A stretch of 64,000 nucleotides of DNA from Neostapfia colusana (lineage: Eukaryota; Streptophyta; Magnoliopsida; Poales; Poaceae), in the NCBI GenBank assembly GCA_030760725.1, contig JASWHV010000008.1:29484720-29548719 (forward strand). Direction: 5' to 3'. Below, in pieces: positions 1 through 13,100 of this stretch (positions within the stretch are counted from its first letter, which is position 1; the number at the start of each line of letters is the position of its first letter). The translations under genes were made by a program, and so were the position numbers. Under the pieces are notes generated by a model, which was not told the origin of the DNA, searched no databases, and saw only the letters and a list, made by a program, of their open reading frames with translations.

Positions 1-1278
1 TGGTGGATAATTGGTGCTGATCAACGCATGTTTTGCTGATAAAATTGTGGGTTGCACCAGAATCAAAAAGTACCAACACGGGCACGTCCTTGAGAGTAAA
101 CATGCCTGCTAACACAGGTGCTCTCTCCGGGACATCCTCAATAGCAAGATGTTGCACACTCCCGGATTGCAATGCCGTTATGTTGACTTGAGCAGGTAGC
201 GGCATACCACCTGATGATGATGGTTGTCTATTGTTCAACAACTTTTCCCAGCATTCCTGCCTAAAATGCCCTGAACGGTGCCAATAAGAACATGGAGGTT
301 TCCCTGGTTCTTCGTTGACTTGTGGTTGAGAAGTTGATGTACTTGGCTGCAGCAATGATGCAACAGGTATCATTCGTTGCTGCGGCAATGGTGTTGCTTC
401 AAGACAAGATTCTTGAGCAGGAAATCTGTACGGAGTTGATCTTACTGGATCTTGCCATATCTCATCGGATGGTGTGTGATACACCACACGGTGCTTACGA
501 GGAACAACTGGTGTGTCTTCTTGCACATCATCCCGGTCCCTCTTCTCTGCTTCACACTCAAGTGTCGCTTGTTCTTGCAGCATGGCAGCACTGATCAACT
601 CGGTGTAACTGCCTTGATTGAACAAAGCCAACTTATCTTTTAATATTGCACTCAGGTCATAGAAGAAGTAGTCACACCTTGCAGCTTCACTCGTCACATA
701 AGCAGAAGCATATTGTGCCAAAAGGTTGAACCTTTTGACATACTCGAGGACACTCATGTCCCCCTGCCTCAAGTTCCTAAATGCTTGCTGCTGGGCCTTG
801 ATAAAACCCATAGGAATGTAACGAGCACGGAATGCTTCACAAAATTCCGTCCATTCCACTCGATGGCCTTCCAGAACGGTGGCGAGATAAGCAAACCACC
901 AATTACCGGCGGCTCCATGGAGCTGTTGAGCTGCAAATAAGGTCTTCTGATACTCATCGCACTCAAACACTCCAAACTTGGACTCCATAACCCGAAGCCA
1001 CTGATCAGCTTCCACTGGTTTGTTGGCTTCCGTGAAAATCGGCGGTTGTGTCGCCAAGAAGTCCAAATAGGCGTTCCGAGATGGAGCGACCTGTTGTGTT
1101 TGTTGGAGTAAGCCCTGTTGTACCAAGGCTTGGAGTAGTCTTGTGTTCTCTTGACTGACTCAACCATCTGAGCCATGACATCTGCCCATACCGTTGATGG
1201 TGGTGGCCGTGGTGGAGTCGAGTCATCATCGTCTCGGCGAGAACTTGCAGCCCTACTCGGAGAATGACTACGCACCAT
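1..1278 (-). pseudogene. gag: Ty3/gypsy gag and start of aspartic protease, frameshifted
   Basis: The start at 1278 gives MVRSHSPSR, matching the MVRTRS start of the gag at 8409, and follows an acceptor-like CAG. The frame shifts near 1140, after about 45 codons; the typical gag core (FLATQPP, WW, tW-EF) continues in another frame. Near 240-300 a CCHC zinc knuckle reads C-X2-W-X4-H-X4-C, so the second Cys is replaced by Trp (TGG). At roughly 1-75 the minus strand encodes DSGATHNFIS, the retropepsin active-site motif, so the protease begins here and continues off the window. Gag would form the virus-like particle and the protease would mature it; the frameshift and the lost Cys argue that this copy is dead. 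Confidence 0.8.
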
Positions 1279-1279
1279 A

Positions 1280-2328
1280 CTGCAAAAGAATAATTTTGAG
1301 GGGAGTCAAAACTTGATCTCAGCAGTATGTGAAAGTATGTAAAACATGAACATGCTAAAACTTTATGAGAGCATAACAAAACTTTATGTTTACACCTCTT
1401 TCTAAAGTCAACATAAACAATCCCCCTATTCTGTACAGAACAAACCTTTCTGTACTTAACCCAGAATTTGATCCAGTTACTTGCATTTTCATAACTCAAG
1501 TTGAATACCAAAGTTAAATTTAACTTCAGTATCTTTTCAACGAGTACTCACATGCCTCTGGATCATCCCTTAATCAGAAGTTATGATCGTTCAAAGTTGA
1601 CAGAATTTCTGGATAAGTTTTGCCAGCACCTCCTTTGTATGTGGCTGTTTTCATCACAGTTTTACATACAAATGGGGTACAATTCTGAACAAACTATGAA
1701 CTACAAAATCATTGCAAGTTTCATAACATTTCCAACGGTGTATCATATGACCCTTAGAAATTTTTCTACAGAATGTTATGGCCAATTTACAGAAACATCC
1801 GGAGAAGTTTGCAGCTGCTCTGTTTTCTGAACAGTTTGCATTCATCTGTACAATCAAACAAGTTGGCATCTGATTTTGCTCTGGAGGTCTACAGAAACAT
1901 TGTAGAGCACTGAAAATACTTTCCATAACTGTATCATACACCTTCATTGGGTCAATATTCACAGATTTATGCTCTGTCAAAATCCAGCAAAAATTTCTGC
2001 CAGAACAGAGCACTCTGTTTTTGGATCAAAAGAAGCCTAGCAATTCTCTTCTTTGAAACTTAGGCCAAATGAAGAGTTCAGTAACTAATATGTGCTTTCC
2101 AACATCCATTATTAGTTTGAAAATTAGTCATGAATGATTTCTCCATATGAAAGAATACTATTAAGTGTAGTACGGTGACGATGCACCGTAAGACATATGA
2201 CGGTACTACGTTGCCTCACCAAAGAAAAACCTTACCGGATTACACCGGCATATACGTATCATTAGGTGGCACTAAAACGGTCACTCGCAAACGTGTTCTA
2301 CACGCACTAAGGTTTTCGTGGTTAGTAC
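1280..2328 (-). other. Leader of left B copy with intron-like borders
   Basis: No credible coding frame. On the minus strand a donor-like site TGTAG|GTACTAACC lies at 2329/2328, and a pyrimidine-rich acceptor TTCTTTTGCAG ends at 1280, one base before the gag ATG. The span is 1,049 bases. Equivalent sites about 1.0 kb apart occur in the other three leaders in this window. Splicing is inferred, not shown. Confidence 0.4.
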
Positions 2329-2815
2329 CTACATAAGCCACACTCAATCATCAGGCCCGGCTGCACACCGAACCCGGTATCCATACAGTTCGTACACCCG
2401 GCCGTCATCACTCGCCCAGGTGTTCTCAAGCCAACCACGCCTTGAGCTACGTGTTCACGTTACTGACCACATGACGGGGTCTCCCAAATTGCACCACGCA
2501 CGCCAGGGATAGACGTTGCTCGAATACCCCAAACGACATGAAGAGTCGTAGAGGATACTAAAGCGGGTCGGGTTACCTGCCACCTGTGAGGCTCCACCCT
2601 TCAGCTTGTGTGCACTGGTGGACAGCGCTTACGTGCACCCCCCGAGACATAAAACGTCCCAACATGCACGATTTTCCTACATAACAAATAAGTTAGATTG
2701 CCACCTTCATAATATGCTAATAGTAGTCCTTATGCGGGCCTAGTACCGTGATCTCACCGTATCCCAAGTTTTTTATCGTAATATGATGCTCAACCCATGT
2801 GCTATTCCCAACGCA

Positions 2816-2827
2816 GCTCTGATACCA
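2816..2827 (-). other. Primer-binding site, initiator-Met tRNA type
   Basis: The minus strand reads TGGTATCAGAGC, the usual complement to the 3' end of plant initiator-Met tRNA, two bases inside the LTR end at 2830. It fixes the element's orientation and the inner border of the LTR. Confidence 0.9.
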
Positions 2828-2829
2828 GC

Positions 2830-5800
2830 TGTGAGGGACAGGACCTCGTCGGGTGGTGCCGTGATATGCGGCACCCAACGGCACACGGGTCGACGAAACA
2901 CATCATATTACATGAATAGTTTAGCGGAAACGTACAAGAGTGTTTTACAAATAAGTATATCAGAGTAAGCTACAGCGGAAAACTATCACTCTCACGACTC
3001 ATCTCTATCTTAGCAACAAAGAAACAGTCCAGCCCGCGGACTGTCTCTTACTAGCAACACGAAGAACAATCTGCAGCGGCAGGGATGCTCCTTGAGTAAA
3101 CACTCGGAGGTTCCCGAGTCTCATCGGCATCCCTTCTCTTAAGCATGAAGTCAAATACCTGCAAGGCAACTCGGATAGCATCCGTGAGCATAACGCTCAG
3201 CAAGACTTAACCATCACCCTAAACATGAAACTCTAGGTGAGGTTATGAACCTAAAATAGGATGGTATGACCATAATTTAACTCGCCTAGAAGTGGATCCT
3301 TACTTTCAGGTATTAATGGCAGCATTTTAAGTAACCCAGGGCACGCCACATCGGGAGTCCACAATCAAACAAGAAACGCTTTTCCCGATGTAAATTGCTC
3401 ATGGCATAAAGAATCGAGTTTGCACTAGCCTATTCATCAAGATCCAATACAAAGCTGGTATGATACTTCACATCAAAATGATTAGTTCCTTTCTCATGCA
3501 AGTTCTTACTACGTCACGACTGTGAGAACAAGTATGCTCGGTCCATTCCGCAAGCGACGGTGATTCGAATCAATAACACCCGGACTACACGATACATACG
3601 CCCGTACTCGACGTTGCCTACAACAACCATCACTGACGTCGTACGTGGCAGCATTTCCCCCGTTTCACCCCCGCTGAATCGATCAAGTCGCCCCATACAG
3701 TAGCCACTCTCATGGTGCACCTGCCGACGTGAGATGTCATGAGAATGTTCCCCACATACTGTACACCGGCCGTGCGCCTGAGGCGACCCGAAAAGTCACA
3801 ACGATAGCTTCCCGAGGTACATCGGTTTACTGGGTCCCATATAGCCAGCATGAGTCCGGTAAACAACTCAAACTTGTTCAACAGGGCCACATGCGGATCG
3901 GTACGTGACCGACACGGACAGGTCTATAGCACCCAGGCCCCTATGTCCTGCTGCTCTTACAACCTTCCGGTCTCAACTTTAACTTGTTAATTCATTTATG
4001 AACCAATACCGTATGCGCCTGTTGTTCCTGAATCTGCGAGTAGCATCTCACCACTCGACTTCTACCGAACCATACTTATGCATGGCAGTTCTACACGGTG
4101 AAAGACATCTACCCAATACTCCATGGGTCATTTGGCTATGCAAGAGGAGTATCAAACACTAGACCTAATGCACAGTTCAAATCTTAACCAAAGGTGAATA
4201 CAAAATAAAAACTTAATAGCTGTTAAATGCAAACCGGAGCTTGCTTGTTTTGCAGGGTAGTCGTATATAAACAGTTAGTATCCTTGCTGATCCACCCTTG
4301 ATTCTCCGGAGCTTGATCCACTTCAATGAATCACTCCTTTGAATCCCCTTCGTTGTGGTTCCTAATTAAATGCATATGCATATGTTATATAGAATGTAAT
4401 GGAAAGAAGTTATAGAATGAAGTTCTTAGGAACAGAGGTTGTGTGGAAAAGACAAGAATGGCTTGGTTTGACTCTGTTGTGCAAAGAAACAGACTTAAAC
4501 TAAATTAACCGTAAGGCCTTAGCTATACACTAACCATTTTCCCTAATGAACATAATAAATAAGCTGAAAAGATTTGAGTACCACTGAAGAACAAGAACTC
4601 CAATGGCCTCAAAAATTTTAAAGCAGCTTCTATACTACCTATGGATTTAGCTTGCCAAATTGCAGCTAAGGTGGGGTCTATTTGTGTTCTCCATAATTCT
4701 CACAAAGGCCTTCATGTATTCCCACATATCCATAAGTATGGAGAATAAGAACAGGGAGTTAAAGGGCTCAACATGAGCTGATAATTTACAGGTGAGTTAT
4801 TAGTCACATGAAAGCAATCTGGTCCAAAATTTAGCCCTTTTACTTGAGTAGTTCTCCCAGAACAATTCTTTAAGCAATTCTACTCAAAAGAATTAAGTCT
4901 GGAGAAATGTGCATTTTCATGCCCAATTAAGTGAACTAGAATTTCAAGTATGTCTCAGATAGGTTGCCTAAATTTTCCTATAATTTTTGGAGCTAGGGAT
5001 TTCCCAGAATGGATTTTTGAAGTAAGAAACATTTTCTGAAAATGTTTCTGGACTCTTATGAACACAGCAGTTTGTTTTTGGCAAATTCCTACTCAAATGA
5101 TCTTCAAATGAGCTGAAATTTTGCTAGAAGGTCAAAAATATTCTAAAGAATATTCTGGCACAAATTGGGGATTTTTGAATAAACCAGACTTCCTCAATAA
5201 TTCTTTTTCAGGAAACATTCAAAGAATTCTCCAGAATATAATGTTGACTTTCATACAAATCTGAGTTCATATTTGGATAGAACTCGGAGAGATGAATCCA
5301 ACCCAATTGGAATCACTCAAATTGGAGGTTTCTACCTGGAGCTATGAATTTCCAAAGTTTGGGCCCTCCCTGGAATTGTTTTCCTAATGAAAATACGGCT
5401 GGGCCCACTGTTTTAAATCCCAGCCAATCAGGATTGGGCCACACCGGGGCCACAGCTTCCCAGCGCGCCAACACACTGGATCCCAGCCACAACTGATCAC
5501 GGGTTTAAATTTTCTGCTACTGACAGACGGGGCGCACGCTTTCTTCAACCTCCCGACCGATATCCCGCGCGCGCCGCCGCCACCTCGCCGGAGCAAATCC
5601 CCCCTTGCAGGATCTCTGCTGCCGACCACCGCACGAGCTAGGACTCACGGCCAGGGAGTTTGTGACACCGAGGAACACGACTGTGGGGTCGGTTTAGGCT
5701 GCCGGCGGCCAGAAAATGGCCGGCGACGTGTAACGGCCTCTGTTGTGATTCGGCACCGTCGCCCGAGGTTCTCAGCCCGCCAAGGCCTGTGCCGACGAGC

Positions 5801-7157
5801 TCTACAGAACCAGCGCAGCTCTAGGAAGATCGGCACAAAATCAAAGTAGCTCGGGAGTGGCTGGAATTGGGTTGTCATCGTGCGACTGAATGTGTCTGCC
5901 ATGAAGACCCTCTGTAGAGCTCGAATTCCGTCGCACTGCGGTGTTTTCATGCGCTGGATACTAATGGAGAATTGATCGCCAGCTAATCCAGTATCTACAT
6001 GCAAAGTTTGATGATCTGCAGAGGATTGGAGAAGAGGAATTTTAAGGAACTGTACCGGGAGCTCGGGTTGAGGCCGCCGGAGCAAAATCTCGGAATTCGC
6101 CGGCAAGAGCTCACGACGTGGCTTGAGCTTCAGGTGGAAGCAGCGTGGAGTCTGTGCGCTCCTTTTGCCGCCCTTGCTCCGCCGTGAAAGTTGCTCTGGT
6201 GCGCTGTCCTCATGCGCCCGGTCGTCGGTTGCAACTAGCTCGCCGCTGTGGCGGTGGTTCTAGGCCACAGGAGGCCGAAGTTCGCTTGCTTGCGGGTCAG
6301 GGAGGTGGAGGCTGAGCTCGGGGTGCTTTCTAGCAGCTCGGGGAGGAGAGGGCGCGAGCGTGCCTTCGGTTTCCCGATCGACCGAGCGGTGAGGAGAAAA
6401 ACACGGCTCTGTTTAGTGTCGCTCGCGAGGAGGGAAAATGAATGGGCTTTGCTTCGGCCGGGGGGGGGGGGTGATCAAGCCGCTGAACGGCCTCTGGGTG
6501 CCGTGCGTGGGGGAATGAAGCAGCTGGTTGCGCTGCCGAGCCTCCCAGTGCCTCCACGGTGGAAGCTGCTCGTGGCTCATGCAAGCTGTTCGATGAAATT
6601 TCCCACCGAGGCTGAGACTTAGTGTGCAAGGCACCCTCTTTAGCTCTATGACATGTGGGTCCCACTCCACATTTACCTCCCAAATATCTTCTCAAGTTGA
6701 TCCACTCAATCCCCAGAATTCTAAGTTTAAAAAGGTGGATTAGAATTTGAATCTTTCCAATTCAGTTTGAATTTGCTTGCCAAATTTGAATTTGGTTGAA
6801 GTTTGCAAATTCTTCTTTCTAACTCCTTTTTGAGCCCACCCTACAAATGAAAAGTTGGTGACCAAACTTTTCCTTATAAAGTCCATTTATATGGCTGCAT
6901 GTTTATTCAAATTTTTTGGCCACCACAGGTATGAACTTTGAATTTCAAATCTGATTTTTAAACTTGCATGCAAAGAGGTATTTAACTCCTTATTGGTTCA
7001 ACACTTTTAAATAAAAATGTGAGCCTCATTTTGGATGCTCATCCATGTATTACTTTGCAGGAAGAAAAGTTTTAGCAGGTCCCATTTTTCATGTCTTTGC
7101 CACACATATGAACTCAAACCTTGGTTTTTATTCATACACATTTTTGGGACTTTTACA
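2830..7157 (-). repeat. Family-B LTR, about 4.3 kb, shared by two internal regions
   Basis: On the plus strand it begins TGTGAGGG and ends TTTTACA, so in element sense it runs TGTAAAAG...CCTCACA. It matches 10148-14457 in length and landmarks. It has a PBS and leader on its left and a gag fragment on its right, with no PPT. A stem-loop with GGTGCCG/CGGCACC arms lies at 2855-2875 and a TATA-like stretch near 4264-4270. The GC-rich part at about 5400-6600 yields many overlapping frames on both strands with no recognisable domain; I treat these as chance. Confidence 0.85.
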
Positions 7158-8409
7158 CATTGAGGGTGAACATTCCCGCTAGCACAGGTGCCAAGTCTGG
7201 CACATCCTCTAGAGCTGTATGAAAAATGCACCCGGACTTTGGTGCTGTTCCTTGGAGCTGAGCACGGGGTTGATTTATACCCTGCTCTGGTGTAGTTCCT
7301 TTGTGGCGTATCCTTTCTGGACACTTCCTGCTGAGGTGACCCAAATACCCGCATGTGAAGCACGGTTTCTCAGCCGGTTCCAGGTTGCTCTGAGTACGGG
7401 CACTAGTTGTATTCTGCTGCGGCAAGAATGCTTGAGGGACAGAATATTGTGGCTGCATATACCGTTGTTGCAGCTGTCCGAATTCAGAGTATTGAGATGA
7501 ACGACCCGAATATTGTTGGCGCCGTCGAGCCGGCTGCATCAGCTGACAGTCCAAGGTACTGTCTACTACCCTATATTTATGAGGAGCAATACTGCTACTC
7601 TCCGGTGGTATACAGTTCATTCTTTTCTCAGCCTGAACCTCTAGCTGAGCGTATTCAACCATGATGGCAGCACTCATCAATTCGTTGAAGTTCTTTCGAT
7701 CAGCTAAGACCAGTCTTTCCTTTAACTTGGGGTTGAGGCTGCGGAAGAACCACTCGCACTTTCGGGCCTCAGTGTTCACATGTTCGGGCGCATACTGTGC
7801 CAGTTTGTTGAACACTCGTGAATGCTTGTATGCATCCCTCCCTCCTTGTTTTAAGACCAGAAACTCCTCGAGTTTCTGCTGAATTATTCCGTAAGGAACA
7901 TGATAAGCAAGAAATGCCTTCCGGAATTCCATCCATGTAAAATGATGTCCAGCTGGTAAGGAGGCGAGTTGATTTGCCCACCATGCACTGGCAGACCCGT
8001 GAAGTTGTTGCACCGCGTATAGAACCTTCTGATATTTGGTGCATTGGAGCAACCCGAACTTAGACTCAATGGTACGGATCCAGCTATCGGCCACCAGAGG
8101 ATCCTTAGCTTCAATGAAAACCGGTGGTTGAGTTGCTAAGAACTCAACATAGGAATTCATTTGAGGTTGGCGCAAGTCTTCATCTTGACATCCCCCTTGA
8201 CGAGATGTATTCTTTACCAGGGTGCGGAGCAAGTCGGTTTGCTCATCGCTTGCACCCATCATGGCAGCCAGAATGTCCGCCATTGTGACTGTAGGTGAAG
8301 GTCCTGGTGGCGGATGCGGTTGTGGAGCTCGCTGCTCCCGCTGTGGAGAGTTATCACCACCACCACCACTGGAATCACCCACTTGACCCATGGAACGAGT
8401 TCGCACCAT
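7153..8409 (-). CDS. gag: Gag polyprotein of B2, open frame but lacking protease and pol
   Basis: From the ATG at 8409 the frame is open for 418 codons. I prefer this start to the upstream ATG at 8430 because it gives MVRTRS, like the other gags, and directly follows an acceptor-like CAG. It has a Pro/Gln-rich N-terminus, a retrotransposon gag core around residues 90-240 (FLATQPPVF, SASAWWA, FTWMEFRKAF), an intact CCHC knuckle CFTCGYLGHLSRKC at about 350-363, and a tail ending LAGMFTLNV. In the other copies LAGMF is followed shortly by the protease DSGAT; here the frame runs into the LTR, whose opening TGTAA supplies the stop. Gag builds the particle and binds element RNA. Without PPT and pol it could act only in trans, if expressed at all. 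Confidence 0.8.
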   Translation of the reverse strand: MVRTRSMGQVGDSSGGGGDNSPQREQRAPQPHPPPGPSPTVTMADILAAMMGASDEQTDLLRTLVKNTSRQGGCQDEDLRQPQMNSYVEFLATQPPVFIEAKDPLVADSWIRTIESKFGLLQCTKYQKVLYAVQQLHGSASAWWANQLASLPAGHHFTWMEFRKAFLAYHVPYGIIQQKLEEFLVLKQGGRDAYKHSRVFNKLAQYAPEHVNTEARKCEWFFRSLNPKLKERLVLADRKNFNELMSAAIMVEYAQLEVQAEKRMNCIPPESSSIAPHKYRVVDSTLDCQLMQPARRRQQYSGRSSQYSEFGQLQQRYMQPQYSVPQAFLPQQNTTSARTQSNLEPAEKPCFTCGYLGHLSRKCPERIRHKGTTPEQGINQPRAQLQGTAPKSGCIFHTALEDVPDLAPVLAGMFTLNV

Positions 8410-8410
8410 T

Positions 8411-9442
8411 CTGCAATTGCAATAGTTCATTATCAGTTCAACACTATCACTTAATTTATTCCATGAATAAAGTAGTGAAACACTGATAATGAAATCTTAA
8501 CATGTAAGCAAAACGATTTGAGTGCAAACTGATGTAGCTAACAGCAAGGATTTAAAAGCAGATTGAACGATCCTCAAACAAACCAGATTTTGATCCAGTT
8601 AAAAGCACTTTCATAACTCAAGTTTAATACCAAAGTTAAGGTTAACTTCAATATTTTTCCAACGAGTATTCAAATGCCTCCATATCACTTCTGGATCAAA
8701 AGTTATGATTGTTCAAAGTTGACAGAATTTCTGGATAAAATTTGCCAGCATCTCCTTTGTATGTGGCTGACTTTATCACAGTTGTAAACACAGATACAAT
8801 ATTAATCTGAACCAACTTTGAACTACAGCTGTGCTGCATATCTCATAACCTTTCCAAAGGTTTATCACAGGCTCCTTAGGGATTTTTCTACAGAAAGTTA
8901 TGGCTTAAAAACAGAAAGGTCCAGAGAGGTTTTTCTGCTGTCCTGGTTGTGGACAGTTTGCCTTCAACTGGACTTTTCACCCACTTAACGTGTGATTTTT
9001 GCTCTGGAGGTCTACAAGAATGTTGTAGAGCACTTGAAAATCTTTCCAGAACTGTATCATACAACTTAATTGGTTAAAGCTACTCATAGTTAGGCTCTGT
9101 TAAAATCCAGCAAGAATTCCTGCCAGAAACAGAGCACTCTGTTTTCGAAATCTTTGAAACCTAGACCTTCTCTCATTTGAATCTTAGCTTTATGAGAGTT
9201 CAGTAACTATTGTTTCAAACTTTCATTTTTAGTTGAAAGTTAGCTCATGAATCATTTTTTCATAGGGAAGAGGATTATTAAGTGTAGTACGGTGTCGATG
9301 CACCGTAAGAAACATGTCGGTACTACGTAGCCTCACCAAAGGAAAATCCTAACCGTATTATACCGGTATATACGTCTCAATTGTGGCACTAAGACGGTCA
9401 CTCGCATACATGCACTACACGGGACATGTACGTGGTTAGTAC
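8411..9442 (-). other. Leader of B2 with intron-like borders
   Basis: The minus strand has CTGCAG|GTACTAACC at 9443/9442 and GCAATTGCAG ending at 8411, one base before the gag ATG (CAG-a-ATG). The 1,032-base span is very close to the equivalent spans in the other leaders (1,049, 1,011 and 1,010). Apart from this I see no gene or RNA in 8410-10132. Confidence 0.45.
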
Positions 9443-10132
9443 CTGCAGAAGAACACTCAATGATGATGCACACATAGGTTTTTCACATTTCAGGTAGTTC
9501 CATATCATACTAAAAACATATGCCCCGTATCATTTCCATACGGGCCATCCTTGAGTCAAGCCACGTCTCAAGGTACATGGTTGCGTTTTCACACCACACG
9601 ACGGGGAACCCGAGTAGAGCACGAACGGGTCGTCACGGTTGGGAATTTTATCAACCCAACAGATACCACCTACTGCCCTGCAGGGCACGCCGATGGCAAG
9701 CGCTGCGTATGTCCCCCTGGGCTATTCCCAGACGAACATACTATCGCGTTACTGACCACACGATGGGGTCTCCACTTACTTGCCTAATGCACGCTAGGGA
9801 TCAGCGTTTCATATGAACTCAGGAACATGAAGAGTCCAAGAGTTTCATATTGACGTCTCACACCAAGCTGTGAGACCTATCCCTGAACCACTTTCCTCGT
9901 CAGGGGAGCTAACGAAAATTGAACCGCTTTTGGTGGTGTTCCTTACCAGGCTTACCTGAGCGTAGGTGCATCGTTACATAATCAAAATTCAGAATTATAA
10001 CAAGTATGTTAGTCATGCAACTTTAAGTAACTATACTACTATAGTCCTTATGTGGGCCTAATACCGTATCCTCACCGTAACCTAGATTTTTGTCGTACTA
10101 TGATCCTTATTCCATGTGCTATTACCAATGCG

Positions 10133-10144
10133 GCTCTGATACCA
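10133..10144 (-). other. Primer-binding site of B2, initiator-Met tRNA type
   Basis: The minus strand reads TGGTATCAGAGC followed by CGC, a match that continues further into the tRNA complement. It lies three bases from the LTR end at 10148. Confidence 0.9.
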
Positions 10145-10147
10145 CGC

Positions 10148-13100
10148 TGTGAGGGCCCGATCCCGATCACGGGGCCGTGCCGCTCGCCCGGGAATCACAT
10201 TGGGTGGTGCCGTGCGATGCGGCACCCAACAACACACATAATAAAGCATCATATTACATAAATCATACGGAAGCTTACAAAGTGTAAATTTTACAAATAC
10301 TTCTCAAAATATTCTACAGCGGAAGACTATTACAACTCACGTCTCATACCTATGCTAAGCAACAGAGAAGGTGTCCAGCCCGCGGACCCTTCTCGCTAGC
10401 AACACTATCACAATAGCAGCGGCAGGGGTTGCCATGAGTTCACCACTCGGAGAGTTCCGAGTCTCATCGGACATCCATACATATCAGCGTACAGTTATTA
10501 CCTGCAAAACAACTTATGTAGTATCCGTGAGCACGAAGCTCAGCAAGACTTAACCGTCACCCTAGTCATGAAACTCTACATGCTGAAAATAGAGGGCTGA
10601 ATATAGAAGTTTGCACAAAAGATGAAATTGAGCTGAAGGGAAGTCCTTAGTTTAAGTTTTAAGTAACTTTTATAGCCCTCGCACAATTTACATCGAGACT
10701 CCACATAAAACAAGAAACACTTCATCTAGATGTCACTTGCCCGAGGTGAAAATAACTTTAGTGAGCTACCCTAGACTCATACGAACCTTGCGCCACCAAC
10801 GTCGAGACTCCACAATCAAACAAAAAACGCTTTGCCTTGACGCTACTAGCCCAAGGTGGAAATTAAATTTAGTGAAAGTGTTGATCATTCCTAATCTCCA
10901 TTATGAGGATTACTCATGAAGCATTATTAACTTTTCCCAGTTTGTTACTACGTCGTGACTCAGTGTATAAGTATGCTCACTACCGCGAGCGACGGTCATT
11001 GCAATAAAAAAACACCTGGATGACACGACACGTACGCCCGTAATCAATGTTGTACACAGCAACCATCACTTACGTTGTATGTGGCAACCTTTCACACGAC
11101 AACCAAATGACGAACCCGTCCCACCTACTGGGATTAAGTCTCACTACGGCAATCTCTCGTAGAGCCGACTTTTCTATCCTTTCAGCATCTGAATCAGACG
11201 GTGAGGTATGCCTCGACACCGTGGTTAACATGTTACATCGGTTTCCTGGGTCCCATATAGTTAGTATGCATCCGGAACACATCTCAAACTTGTCCAGCGG
11301 GGCCACACACGAGAACGGGCCTTAATCGACTCAGACATAGACTAGGTTCACAGGATCACGTACTCGAGCCTTCCATCCACTGCCCGGTCTCCATTCGCAA
11401 CTATGAATATCAATTCCCAACTCTTACGATTGATCCCTCTTAATCCCGGTTCACGAGTAGGAAACTGCCCACTCGAGTTTTGCTTATTTTAATCCACTTT
11501 GATGACTTGAGATCAGCAGTTATAATCCCTTGATAATCTACTCTACATTATACTCCAGGGTTTTCTGGGTCATGCATTTGGAGCTTCATACCATCTAGAC
11601 TTAATGCAATAAACAAACTACTAGACCATATAAGGTGAATACAAATAAAAACTTGTACATTTTGATGCAAACCGGGGCTTGCCTTTGTTTTGCAGGGGAC
11701 TTATATATATGAAGTTCAGTTAGTGAAGATCACTGGCGTGATAAGTGCTTTCCTCCTTCCTTGATTTCCACTCCGATGACTTCAAGTACTTCAAGTAGAT
11801 GCTACACGTTATGAATATGCATATGGATTTAATTGTAAAGATTTTACTAACAAGTTCTAATGACAAGTTTAAAATCTGGAACTCTGTTTAAGAATTTAAA
11901 ATGACATTGGTGCTAGTGGTTTGGGTTTGGGGTTAAGCACTATGATCAAGTGATAAGTGCATTTTATCACTTGTGTGTTACTCCTCTAAATAGGTTGAAC
12001 AGAACAGTGATGATCCAAAGCTCCAATGGAGCTGAAAATTTTCTTGTGAGTTCCTTGTCATAAGGGAGTAGTTTGGTTTCAATGAGTAGATCACTCAGAA
12101 CAATTCCTTAAGCATTTAGGATAAAGGAAATTAATTCTGAATAAACTTGCACTTTCATGCAAATTCAAGTGAACTACAATTTCCATCATAGCTCAGGGAG
12201 CATGCATGAATTTTCCTAGGATTTTTGGAGCTAAGACTTACCCAGAACTGAATTTCCATGTTTTGGAAATTCTCTGAAATGTTTCTGTATTCAATTAAAC
12301 ACAGCGAATTTAAATCTGAATTGCCCGACCCAAAATCAACTCCAAATGAGCTGAAATGTTTACAGGAGTTCACTAACATCATAAGGAATATTATGGCAAA
12401 ATTTTAGGATTTTTGGATAGATCAAACTCCCTCTAAAATTATTTTGCTGAAACAATTTAAAGAATTTTCTAGAATTAAATAATGGGTTTCATACAAATTT
12501 GGTTGCATATCGGGATAGAGCTATTCAATATGAATCCAACCCAATTTGAATCACTAAATTTGGAGCTTCCTAGCAAAAGTTATGAGGTTCTAAAGTTTGG
12601 GAAAATTCTGGAATTCGAATTAACTGGGAAAAGTTCAAATCTCTGACAGCGGGTCCGGCCAACACGTGTCAGCTCCTTGGCTAAACCACACGGGGCCACA
12701 GGGCTATTTCCTGCACTGTCACAGACGATCCCGTGCAACAGAAGATTCCACCCCTATTCTCTGAGCGACTGACGCGCGGGCCCGGCCCCATCATTGTCTA
12801 CCTCTCGCTCCCGCGCCCACGCGCCGCCGGGCTCACCGGAACTGAGCTGAACTTTGCCGTCCGGCCAGCTCCCGAGTTCTCTATTGCCGTTAGGGCCTAA
12901 AATCGTGCACTGAACACGATGGAAGCATTTTCCCCATCCAGCGGTGGCTCTAACCTAGCCGGCGACGATGCAGCGGCTCGTCTCACCATCGGCAACGTCG
13001 GCCGGCTAACCTAGCTCGCCAAAAGCTCGGTGAAACAGCGCTACAGCACCAGTGGATGCTAGGGAAGATCGTCCAGGTGGTGAAACAGCCCGGAGATGGC

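Larger units (their letters stand above)
1..2829 (-). mobile_element. Left-hand family-B Ty3/gypsy copy: internal region (PBS, leader, gag, start of protease), cut by the window edge
   Basis: Reading the minus strand from right to left: a primer-binding site at 2816-2827, a leader of about 1.5 kb, a gag start at 1278, and the retropepsin start close to base 1. The rest of pol lies beyond the left edge. The LTR on its right (2830-7157) acts as its 5' LTR but also borders a second gag on the other side, so this copy is one unit of a tandem array. Assignment to a Tekay/Del-type chromovirus rests on likeness to the better preserved copies in the window. Confidence 0.8.

Noticed and set aside
5384..6695. 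Several frames of 80-150 codons on both strands in the GC-rich LTR centre
   Set aside because: They overlap on opposite strands, have no recognisable domain, and recur in shifted form in the other LTRs. GC-rich sequence with few stops explains them.
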